Source: an uncultured Clostridia bacterium (GTDB lineage: Bacteria; Bacillota; Clostridia; Oscillospirales; CAG-382). Taken from it: a stretch of DNA of 11,379 nt. The position numbers and the translations under genes were made by a program. This document shows, piece after piece, positions 1-5,886 of the stretch (positions are counted from its first letter, which is position 1; every line of letters begins with the position of its first letter). The notes below the pieces were generated by a model that was given only the letters and a program-made list of their open reading frames with translations, made no database searches and was not told where the DNA came from. The DNA lies in assembly GCA_947627335.1 (NCBI GenBank), contig CANQVQ010000053.1, positions 1-11,379 on the forward strand. The letters run 5' to 3'.

Positions 1-1
1 T

Positions 2-553
2 GCGGCTTCGTCTGATGCGTCCTCTGCGGCGTCCTCTGCGGCTTCGTCCGACACGTCCTCAGCAGCCTCGTCGGCTGCGACGTCCAGCGAAAGCACCGTG
101 AACAAAACCGGCACGCTTTGGCTGACCCATTACGCTTCCGTCGGCAACGAGGTTTCCGGCACGGTCTTTACCGAGAACTACAGCGGCGGCGAATGGTGGC
201 TGCACATCGCTTTCAAGCCGGTTGACGGCGAAGACGGCGTGTATGAGATCGTCAAAACCTCCGACGGCATTGCCGCCGGCGGCGCGACCGCTCTCGAGGT
301 CCCGGAAGGCGGCTTCGTTTACGCGGTCAACACGGGCAACAACTACTCCGCTTCCGATCCGAACGGCATCAACTACGCCAGCGAAAACGTCGTAGCGATG
401 GTGCGCGAAGCCCAGACCTGGAAGGTCGGCGAGAAATTCACCTTCACCGGCATCGACCTTGAGAACCTCACGGAGATCCCGACGTCGACCGAGGGTACGA
501 ACTGGTACGACCCGTCCTACGTCTGCACCGCGACCTACACGAAGGTCGGTTGA
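2..553 (+). CDS. Ser/Ala-tethered lipoprotein paralogue, array copy 1 (5' end outside window)
   Basis: C-terminal part of a secreted protein; the frame is open from base 2, so the signal peptide lies left of the window. The first ~30 visible residues are the end of a Ser/Ala-rich tether (AASSDASSAASS type). The folded domain begins at LWLTHYASVG and carries the family landmarks WWLHIAFKPVDGEDGVYEI, VPEGGFVYAVNTGNN, TWKVGEKFTFTGIDLEN, PTSTEGTNWYD and the terminal YVCTATYTKVG. The GTG near base 98 is only an internal valine codon, not the start. The copy belongs with copy 2: it has the short loop after NTGNN and lacks the upstream Cys present in copies 2-5 (the place reads ASENVVAM). Function is unknown. 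By analogy with the four complete neighbours it should be a surface lipoprotein with a domain held away from the membrane by the tether. Confidence 0.9.
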   Translation, partial: AASSDASSAASSAASSDTSSAASSAATSSESTVNKTGTLWLTHYASVGNEVSGTVFTENYSGGEWWLHIAFKPVDGEDGVYEIVKTSDGIAAGGATALEVPEGGFVYAVNTGNNYSASDPNGINYASENVVAMVREAQTWKVGEKFTFTGIDLENLTEIPTSTEGTNWYDPSYVCTATYTKVG

Positions 554-573
554 TCCCTTAAGCGCCTGCCAAA

Positions 574-618
574 GGGGCTGTCCGCCCCGAAACAAAAAAT
601 TCCTGCCGAAGGCGGGAA
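574..618 (+). other. Two stem-loops between array copies 1 and 2
   Basis: GGGGC at 574-578 pairs with GCCCC at 584-588 (5-nt loop). A second hairpin pairs 600-607 with 611-618 (8 bp including one G-U, loop GAA), ending three bases before the ribosome binding site AAAGG (622-626) of the next gene. Neither is followed by a T tract, so they are not standard intrinsic terminators. They may set mRNA stability, processing or access to the ribosome binding site; that role is inferred. Confidence 0.5.
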
Positions 619-635
619 AAGAAAGGTGATTTACC

Positions 636-1415
636 ATGAAGAAACTAACGGTTCTGCTGCTTGCGCTGGCGATGCTCTGCACCTGCTTCGTGCTGGCAGC
701 CTGCGGCGACGACAGCGAAACGTCCTCCGCAGACTCGTCTGCGGCATCTTCCGCGACCGAAGAATCCTCCGCGGCTTCGTCTGCAGCTTCGTCTGCGGCA
801 TCCTCGGCAGCCTCGTCGTCTGCGGCTTCGTCCGAAGCGTCGTCGGCAGCTTCATCGGCTGCGGCTTCGTCCGACGCGTCCTCTGAAGCGTCCTCTGCAG
901 CTTCGTCCGAAGCGTCCGCCGCGACTTCCTCCGACGCGTCCTCCGCGACGTCCTCGGACACGACTGCGGCGACCGCGAAACCCCTGTGGCTGACCCACTA
1001 CAACAACGGCACGGTCGAAGGCTCCGGCGTCGTGTATAACGAAACCGACACCGCCGGCGGCTGGTGGATCCACGTCGCGTTCAAGCCGGTCGACGGCGAG
1101 GACGGCGTGTATGAGATCGCCGAGATCACCAACGGCATCGCCGACGGAAAGGCCGCAGCTGTCGCGGTCCCGGAAGGCGGCTTCGTCTACGCGCTGAACA
1201 CCGGCAACGACTACTCCGCCAGCGGCGGTGAAAACTTCACCAGCACCAACTGCAACAACATGGTTGCGGACGCCCAGACCTGGAAGGTCGGCGACAAGTT
1301 CACCTTCACCGGCATCGACCTCGAGAACTTCACGGAAGTTCCGACTTCGACCGAGGGCACGGAATGGCACGATCCGTCCTACGTCTGCACCGCGACCTAC
1401 ACGAAGGTCGGCTAA
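636..1415 (+). CDS. Ser/Ala-tethered lipoprotein paralogue, array copy 2
   Basis: A 259-residue predicted lipoprotein, complete. Residues 1-22 are a type II signal peptide (two Lys, a hydrophobic core, lipobox LAAC) with the lipidated Cys at 23; two further Cys (15, 17) in the core recur in every complete copy. Residues ~24-115 are a low-complexity tether of Ser and Ala with scattered Asp, Glu and Thr. The domain runs from LWLTHYNNG (~117) to the end, with GWWIHVAFKPVDGEDGVYEI, VPEGGFVYALNTGND and YVCTATYTKVG; Cys206 and Cys251 could form a disulfide. ATG start with AAAGG 9 nt upstream. The gene sits 82 bp after copy 1 and 94 bp before copy 3, same strand. The alternating hydrophobic pattern suggests a beta-rich fold. 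I recognise no enzymatic motif; ligand binding or a surface/adhesive role is possible but unproven. Confidence 0.92.
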   Translation: MKKLTVLLLALAMLCTCFVLAACGDDSETSSADSSAASSATEESSAASSAASSAASSAASSSAASSEASSAASSAAASSDASSEASSAASSEASAATSSDASSATSSDTTAATAKPLWLTHYNNGTVEGSGVVYNETDTAGGWWIHVAFKPVDGEDGVYEIAEITNGIADGKAAAVAVPEGGFVYALNTGNDYSASGGENFTSTNCNNMVADAQTWKVGDKFTFTGIDLENFTEVPTSTEGTEWHDPSYVCTATYTKVG

Positions 1416-1430
1416 ATCGCACAGCAACAA

Positions 1431-1480
1431 CTGAGGGGGACGTTTTGTCCCCCTTAGTCGTCAAAACCGAAAAGTTTTGA
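1431..1480 (+). other. Two stem-loops between array copies 2 and 3
   Basis: A strong hairpin pairs 1431-1441 with 1447-1457 (11 bp including one G-U, loop GTTTT) and begins 15 bases after the stop codon of copy 2. A second pairs 1461-1467 (TCAAAAC) with 1474-1480 (GTTTTGA), loop CGAAAA. Neither has a following T tract. The layout, two hairpins in a ~90-bp gap before a ribosome binding site (AAAGG, 1495-1499), matches the gap between copies 1 and 2 although the sequences differ. They may protect upstream mRNA or partly terminate transcription. Confidence 0.5.
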
Positions 1481-1509
1481 ACGCTGCATCGAAGAAAGGC
1501 TAAGTTCCT

Positions 1510-2298
1510 ATGAAAAAATTGACCGTTATCCTGCTCGCCCTCGCGATGCTCTGCACCTGCTTCGCGCTGGCGGCCTGCGGCGACGACGGCGACACGTCGT
1601 CGGCAGACTCGTCGGCAGCCTCGTCTGCGAACTCCTCTGCGGCTTCGTCCGCGTCGTCGTCCAAACCGACTTCGTCCGGCTCGTCGTCGGCAGCCTCGTC
1701 GTCAGCAGCCTCTTCTGCGACTTCGTCCGCCGCTTCGTCGGAAGCCTCGTCAGCAGCTTCTTCGGCTGCGGCATCCACGTCGTCCGAAGAGGAAGCCGCG
1801 CAGGCGAAACCGATGTGGGTCACGCACTACAACGACCCCATTTCCGAAGGCGCAGGCGTGATCATGACCGAACCGTATGAGGGCGCCGTCTGGTGGCTGC
1901 ATATCCAGTTCACGCCGGTCGACGGCGAGGACGGGGTGTTCGAGGTCACGGACATTTCCGACGGTCGCTCCCTTGGGGACGCGCACCCGCTGGACATCCC
2001 GGACGGCGGCTTCGTCTACGCGCTGAACACCGGCAACAACTGGCCCCAACTGATCAAGGACCATCCGGGCGAGTACGACGACCGTGCGAGCGACCCGAAC
2101 TACATCACCAAGACCTGCGACGCGATGATCGCCGTCGCCGCGACCTGGAAGAAGGGCGACAAGTTCATCTTCACCGGGCTTGACCTCGAAAACGCGGAGG
2201 ACCTGCCGACCTCGACCCCGGATTACGACTGGTGGGAGAAGGACGACCAGGGCAACAACCTCTACGTCTCGACCGCGACCTACACGAAGGTCGGCTGA
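1510..2298 (+). CDS. Ser/Ala-tethered lipoprotein paralogue, array copy 3
   Basis: A 262-residue predicted lipoprotein. Signal peptide and lipobox LAAC end at lipidated Cys23. The tether (~24-98) is Ser/Ala-rich but less regular than in other copies, with a KPTSSGSSS break and an acidic EEE end. The domain starts at MWVTHYNDP (~102) with VWWLHIQFTPVDGEDGVFEV, IPDGGFVYALNTGNNW and TWKKGDKFIFTGLDLEN. Unlike copies 1-2 it has the long loop (WPQLIKDHPGEYDDRASDPNY) shared with copies 4 and 5. It keeps Cys203 but has Ser254 where all other copies have Cys (YVSTATYT), so no disulfide between these positions is possible. The region before that motif has a small insertion (EKDDQGNN). ATG start, AAAGG 10 nt upstream. 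Function unknown. Confidence 0.92.
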   Translation: MKKLTVILLALAMLCTCFALAACGDDGDTSSADSSAASSANSSAASSASSSKPTSSGSSSAASSSAASSATSSAASSEASSAASSAAASTSSEEEAAQAKPMWVTHYNDPISEGAGVIMTEPYEGAVWWLHIQFTPVDGEDGVFEVTDISDGRSLGDAHPLDIPDGGFVYALNTGNNWPQLIKDHPGEYDDRASDPNYITKTCDAMIAVAATWKKGDKFIFTGLDLENAEDLPTSTPDYDWWEKDDQGNNLYVSTATYTKVG

Positions 2299-2340
2299 GC
2301 CCTCGCATCCCCCTATCTTACGAAAGGAACGTGCGTACAC

Positions 2341-3108
2341 ATGAAAAAAGTAACCATCCTGCTGCTTGCGCTCGCGATGCTCTGCACCTGCTTTGCGCTG
2401 GCGGCTTGCGGTGACGACGGCGAAACGTCGTCAGCAGAATCCTCAGCAGATTCGTCTGCGGCATCCTCCGCGACCGAAGAATCGTCGGCAGCCTCGTCGG
2501 CGGCTTCGTCTGAAGCATCCTCTGCGGCTTCGTCGGCAGCAGCCTCGTCGGCTGCGGCGTCCTCCGAAGCTTCGTCGGAGACCTCCTCCGCGACGTCCTC
2601 CGGGACGGCTGCGGCTGATGCGCAGGTCTTCTGGCTGACCCATTACGACCTCGACCACGAAGTGGAAGGGGCGGGCATCATCCTCACGGAGACGGACAAC
2701 ACCGGCGACTGGTGCACGCACGTCGCGTTCAAGCCGGTCGAAGGCGAAACGGACGTCTGGGAGATCGCCGAGATCTCGCTCGGCATCATGAAGGGCGGCG
2801 CCGTCAAGCTGGACGTCCCGGAAGGCGGATTTGTCTACTCCATCAACATCGGCAACGACTGGCCCACGCTCTACAAGGGCGACCCGGCGACCTACGCGGC
2901 GCAGAAGGACGAGCCGGACTACACGACGCAGGTCTGCACCAACCTCGGGCAGAATATCATCCCGACCTGGAAGGTCGGCATGAAGCTGAAGATCGAGGGG
3001 CTGGACCTGACGGGCAAGACGATCCCGACCACGACCCCGGATAAGAAATGGTACGACGACAGCTCCGACCCGTACGTCTGTACCGCCACCTACACCATCG
3101 TCGGCTGA
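2341..3108 (+). CDS. Ser/Ala-tethered lipoprotein paralogue, array copy 4
   Basis: A 255-residue predicted lipoprotein, 42 bp after copy 3 and 32 bp before copy 5. Signal peptide MKKVTILLLALAML with lipobox LAAC and lipidated Cys23; tether ~24-94; domain from FWLTHYDLD (~97). Landmarks are HVAFKPVEGETDVWEI, VPEGGFVYSINIGNDW, TWKVGMKLKIEG and YVCTATYTIVG. Cys199 and Cys247 match the paired positions of copies 2 and 5; an additional Cys125 (GDWCTHVAF) replaces the aromatic or Ser of the other copies. Closest to copy 5 by eye: both share the LGQ motif after the first Cys, KIEGL in place of FTGLDLEN, and nearly identical first 80 coding bases. ATG start with AAAGGA 12 nt upstream, slightly long spacing. 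Function unknown. Confidence 0.92.
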   Translation: MKKVTILLLALAMLCTCFALAACGDDGETSSAESSADSSAASSATEESSAASSAASSEASSAASSAAASSAAASSEASSETSSATSSGTAAADAQVFWLTHYDLDHEVEGAGIILTETDNTGDWCTHVAFKPVEGETDVWEIAEISLGIMKGGAVKLDVPEGGFVYSINIGNDWPTLYKGDPATYAAQKDEPDYTTQVCTNLGQNIIPTWKVGMKLKIEGLDLTGKTIPTTTPDKKWYDDSSDPYVCTATYTIVG

Positions 3109-3140
3109 CCGACAAAATCAAACGGAAAGGAACCATCAAC

Positions 3141-3893
3141 ATGAAAAAAATCACGATCCTGCTGCTTGCGCTCGCGATGCTCTGCACCTGCTTCGCGCTG
3201 GCGGCTTGCGGCGACGACAGTGAAACGTCGTCTGCAAACTCCGATTCGTCGGCGGAATCTTCCGCGGCTTCGTCTGAAGCGTCCTCAGCAGCCTCGTCGG
3301 CTGCGGCGTCCTCTGCGGCGTCCTCAGCAGCCTCGTCGGCTGCGGCTTCATCAGCGGCTTCGTCGGAGGCTTCGTCCGACACTTCTTCGACCGCCCCCGT
3401 TGCGCAGGCGAAGGTGTTCTGGGTCACGCATTACAACGACACCATGCCGGAAGGCGCCGGCGTCATCTTCACGGAATCGGATACGGCGGGCGGCTGGTCC
3501 ACCCACGTCGCGTTCAAGCCGGTCGAAGGCGAAGAGGGCGTCTGGGAGATCACGGCGATCTCGCTCGGCGTCGGGACCGGTCAGGCGACCACCGTGGAAA
3601 TCCCGGAGGGCGGCTTTGTCTACGCGCTGAACACCGGCAACAACTGGCCGAAGCTGGTCGCGGAGAACCCGGGCACCTATGACGACCACGCCAACGACCC
3701 CAACTACACGACCACGATCTGCGACAACCTCGGGCAGACCGAGATGCCGAGATGGAAGGTCGGCGACAAGTTCAAGATCGAAGGGCTGACCGCCGATGAC
3801 ATCGCCAACCTGAAGGTCCCGACCGACACGCCGGATACGCCTTGGTACGAGGACGGCTACGTCTGCACCGCCACCTACACGGTCGTTTCGTAA
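3141..3893 (+). CDS. Ser/Ala-tethered lipoprotein paralogue, array copy 5 (last)
   Basis: A 250-residue predicted lipoprotein. An in-frame ATG at 3048 is rejected because it lies inside copy 4; the ATG at 3141 has AAAGGA 9 nt upstream and starts the family's conserved signal peptide MKKITILLLALAML with lipobox LAAC (Cys23). The tether (~24-88) is almost pure Ser/Ala. The domain starts at FWVTHYNDT (~93) with GGWSTHVAFKPVEGEEGVWEI, IPEGGFVYALNTGNNW, YDDHANDPNY and YVCTATYTVVS; Cys194 and Cys242 are the likely pair. The second half of the domain has a unique LTADDIANLKV segment. Being last, it is followed by inverted repeats and then a convergent gene. The family is unassigned, with no catalytic signature seen. 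Confidence 0.92.
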   Translation: MKKITILLLALAMLCTCFALAACGDDSETSSANSDSSAESSAASSEASSAASSAAASSAASSAASSAAASSAASSEASSDTSSTAPVAQAKVFWVTHYNDTMPEGAGVIFTESDTAGGWSTHVAFKPVEGEEGVWEITAISLGVGTGQATTVEIPEGGFVYALNTGNNWPKLVAENPGTYDDHANDPNYTTTICDNLGQTEMPRWKVGDKFKIEGLTADDIANLKVPTDTPDTPWYEDGYVCTATYTVVS

Positions 3894-3902
3894 AAAATTC
3901 TT

Positions 3903-3973
3903 TGGGGGACAAACACAATCACGGCGACTTCGCGCACTTCGTGTGCTCCGCCTTGCTCTGCGTTTTTCCCCCA
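3903..3973. repeat. 71-bp imperfect palindrome after the lipoprotein array
   Basis: This begins nine bases after the last lipoprotein stop codon. Outer arms TGGGGGA and TTCCCCCA pair, then an interrupted stem, then GGCG (3923-3926) with CGCC (3949-3952), and an inner stem GCGCAC (3932-3937) with GTGTGC (3941-3946, one G-U) around TTC. The 3-nt loop and nested arms are the shape of an interspersed palindromic repeat or a long RNA hairpin. There is no proper T tract directly after it on the plus strand. Whether it recurs elsewhere in the genome cannot be told from this window. Confidence 0.45.
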
Positions 3974-3990
3974 ATACCCCCTTTTCATCG

Positions 3991-4038
3991 AAAAATGGCT
4001 CGGCTTGCGCCAATTCTGACGCCGCCTTTGCCATTTTT
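3991..4038. terminator. Candidate bidirectional terminator in the convergent gap
   Basis: AAAAATGGC at 3991-3999 pairs perfectly with GCCATTTTT at 4030-4038, with a smaller GGC/GCC pairing (4002-4004 with 4024-4026) inside. Because the A/T run forms the base of the stem, each strand reads a stem ending in five T. That is the form of a bidirectional terminator, placed between the plus-strand lipoprotein array and minus-strand ricT. The loop region is long (30 nt), which weakens the call. Confidence 0.4.
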
Positions 4039-4123
4039 CTCTTATTGTGCCCCTCCGGCGGTACACGCCCGCCTGCAGGGCGATATTTTGATTGTAATTC
4101 CACTTCTGTCGGAATTTCTCACC

Positions 4124-4156
4124 AAAAAAGGAACTGTCGTTAAGGCAGTCCCTTTT
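4124..4156 (-). terminator. Intrinsic terminator of the holB-ricT operon
   Basis: Read on the minus strand, an 11-bp stem (4156-4146 with 4136-4126, one G-U) encloses a 9-nt loop. The stem's distal A/U pairs and the bases just after them form a run of six T (4129-4124). It lies 12 bases beyond the ricT stop codon, in the right orientation. Confidence 0.8.
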
Positions 4157-4168
4157 CCGTTGCTGTTT

Positions 4169-5866
4169 TTATTCCGCGTCGTCGTTCGGGGCGGGTTCCG
4201 AAGCCGGTCCCTCGCTCGGCGCGGGGGCGTCCTTGACCGCGACGGCGGCATGGTCCGCGTTCCGCGCCTGCGCATTCTTCGGGCGGGGCGGCTCAAGCAC
4301 CTTGATCTCGGTCAGCGGGAAGACGCGGACCGCGTTCTCCTCGGGGAGCTGGACCTTGCAATTCCCGGTCAGGAAACTGCTTTCCAGCACGGTCCCGCGC
4401 CCTTTCGGCGTGGAAACGATGCTGTTCGGGCGGGGCAGCAGGGCGTTTTCCCGCTCGTAGGTGTCCTGTTCGTACCGCAGGCAGCACATCAGCCGCCCGC
4501 AGGAACCGCTGATCTTCGCGGACGCGAGGGACAGGTTCTGCTCCTTCGCCATCTTGATGGACACCTGTGCAAAATCGGACAGGAAACTCTTGCAGCAGAA
4601 CGGTCTGCCGCAGACGCCGATCCCGCCGAACATCCGCGCCTCGTCCCGCACGCCAATCTGCCGCAGTTCGATGCGGGTGCGGAAGAAGGACGCGAGGTCC
4701 TTGACCAGTTCGCGGAAGTCCACCCGACCGTCCGCCGTGAAGTAGAAGCAGAGTTTGGTGTTGTCGAACGTGTACTCCACGTCCACCAACTGCATTTCGA
4801 GATGATTCTTGCGGACCTTTTCCTCGAAGATCGGGCGGGCGCTCTGCTCGCGTTCGAGGTTGGACTGATAATGCGCATCGTCCTCCGCCGGCGCCTTGCG
4901 CAGGACCGGCTTGAGCGGCTGCACGACCTCGGAGGCGTTCACCATGCGGTTGGCGTTCGCGACTTCGCCGTATTCCATTCCGCGGACGGTCTCCAGCACC
5001 GCGTGATCCCCCTCGACGAACGAGACCCCGTTCGGGGAGAAGAAGTACACCTTCCCCGCTCCGCGAAAACGGATCCCGACCACCTCGAACTGCTCCTCCG
5101 GCTCGGCAGGTGCGGCGGACGGGGCGCTCTCCCCTTCCGGCTCGTCGAGCGTGAACAGCAATCCGTCGGCGCGAAGCTGCTCGTCGGTGAACGTTTCCTC
5201 CGGGCGGCTTTCCTCCGGGCGAGCCTGCAGTTCCGCCGCTTCCGCGATTTCATCGCGCCTGCGCCGGGCGTTGGAAACGCCGCGGTCCTTCGGGGCGGAT
5301 GATCCGTTCCGCTCCGAGCGGGACCCCCGCGAGCGCTTTTCCTGCGTCGGTTGCGCTGCCGTCGCGGCGGTCGCGGCTTTCGCGGACTTCGCCGCCTTTT
5401 GCGGTTCCGCGCCGTCCGGGCGGACGTCGTCCCGGCGAGGGTCGTCGCGCCGCCGGTCGTCCCGGCGCTTCTCCGATCTCCCGCGACCGTGCGAACGCTT
5501 GCCCGATTGCCCGGACCCCTGCTGCGCCGATTCCGTGCGGGATTCCCGGGAAGTTTCCTCCCGTGCTCCTTCCGCACGCGCAGGGCGATTCTGTTCGCCC
5601 TCCCGACGTGCGTCGTCGCGGGGTTTGCGGTTGCGTTCAAACCGGCGTCCCCCGGCTTTTTCCCGTGCGCCCTCCTCGCCTTTCCGCTGCTCCGTCGCCT
5701 GCGCTTCCCCCGCCATGCGGGTCGGCGGACGCTTCATCGCGGGACGGGCAGACCCTTCCCGCCCGTTCGTTTTTTCGGCGTTCTTCGGGGAGATGTGCTC
5801 CTCCATATTTCCGGTCAGATCCCGAACCTTCTTGGCAGGCTCCTTTTGCGAAGTTTCTTTTTCCAT
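4169..5866 (-). CDS. ricT: RicT/YaaT-like PSP1-domain protein with long charged N-terminal extension
   Basis: A 565-residue cytoplasmic protein. Residues ~258-525 are the PSP1/RicT domain, from FEVVGIRFRGAGKVYFF through KNHLEMQLVDVEYTFD and RTRIELRQIGVRDEA to two cysteine clusters, GVCGRPFCC (C419, C424, C425) and SGSCGRLMCC (C456, C461, C462). In Bacillus, RicT (YaaT) works with RicA and RicF, binds [4Fe-4S] clusters and helps RNase Y mature mRNAs; it also affects sporulation and competence. Residues 1-~255 are an unusual low-complexity extension rich in Arg, Glu, Asp, Lys and Ala (e.g. EKRRDDRRRDDPRRDD), and the last ~40 residues are Ala/Pro-rich; both look disordered. Bacillus RicT is about half this length. 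Start chosen at 5866 (MEKETSQ): AAAGGCGG lies 8 nt upstream, and the frame beyond it lies inside holB. It follows holB by 20 bp, the same order as in Bacillus. Confidence 0.9.
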   Translation of the reverse strand: MEKETSQKEPAKKVRDLTGNMEEHISPKNAEKTNGREGSARPAMKRPPTRMAGEAQATEQRKGEEGAREKAGGRRFERNRKPRDDARREGEQNRPARAEGAREETSRESRTESAQQGSGQSGKRSHGRGRSEKRRDDRRRDDPRRDDVRPDGAEPQKAAKSAKAATAATAAQPTQEKRSRGSRSERNGSSAPKDRGVSNARRRRDEIAEAAELQARPEESRPEETFTDEQLRADGLLFTLDEPEGESAPSAAPAEPEEQFEVVGIRFRGAGKVYFFSPNGVSFVEGDHAVLETVRGMEYGEVANANRMVNASEVVQPLKPVLRKAPAEDDAHYQSNLEREQSARPIFEEKVRKNHLEMQLVDVEYTFDNTKLCFYFTADGRVDFRELVKDLASFFRTRIELRQIGVRDEARMFGGIGVCGRPFCCKSFLSDFAQVSIKMAKEQNLSLASAKISGSCGRLMCCLRYEQDTYERENALLPRPNSIVSTPKGRGTVLESSFLTGNCKVQLPEENAVRVFPLTEIKVLEPPRPKNAQARNADHAAVAVKDAPAPSEGPASEPAPNDDAE

Positions 5867-5874
5867 CTGGCATT

Positions 5875-5882
5875 CCGCCTTT
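5875..5882 (-). promoter_or_regulatory. Ribosome binding site of ricT
   Basis: AAAGGCGG on the minus strand, 8 nt before the ATG at 5866. It supports this start over the longer open frame that runs back into holB. Confidence 0.7.
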
Positions 5883-5886
5883 CTTT

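Noticed and set aside
59..961. Long minus-strand reading frame rich in Asp, Glu and Ala opposite the lipoprotein tethers, with similar ones at 1500-1823 and 2957-3427
   Set aside because: These arise because the reverse complements of TCN and GCN codons read as Asp/Glu/Ala-type codons without stops. They cross gene boundaries, have no ribosome binding site and lie antisense to clear paralogous genes.
1..970. Repetitive Ser/Ala DNA considered as a CRISPR or minisatellite array
   Set aside because: The repeats are in-frame coding sequence with variable codons and no spacers, and the pattern follows the protein tether.
3842..5302. A 486-codon plus-strand frame over the ricT region, and 5151-6404 / 5299-6420 over ricT and holB
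   Set aside because: They are antisense to genes with clear family motifs, their translations are Arg/Pro-rich and low in structure, and they have no convincing starts; high GC makes such frames common.
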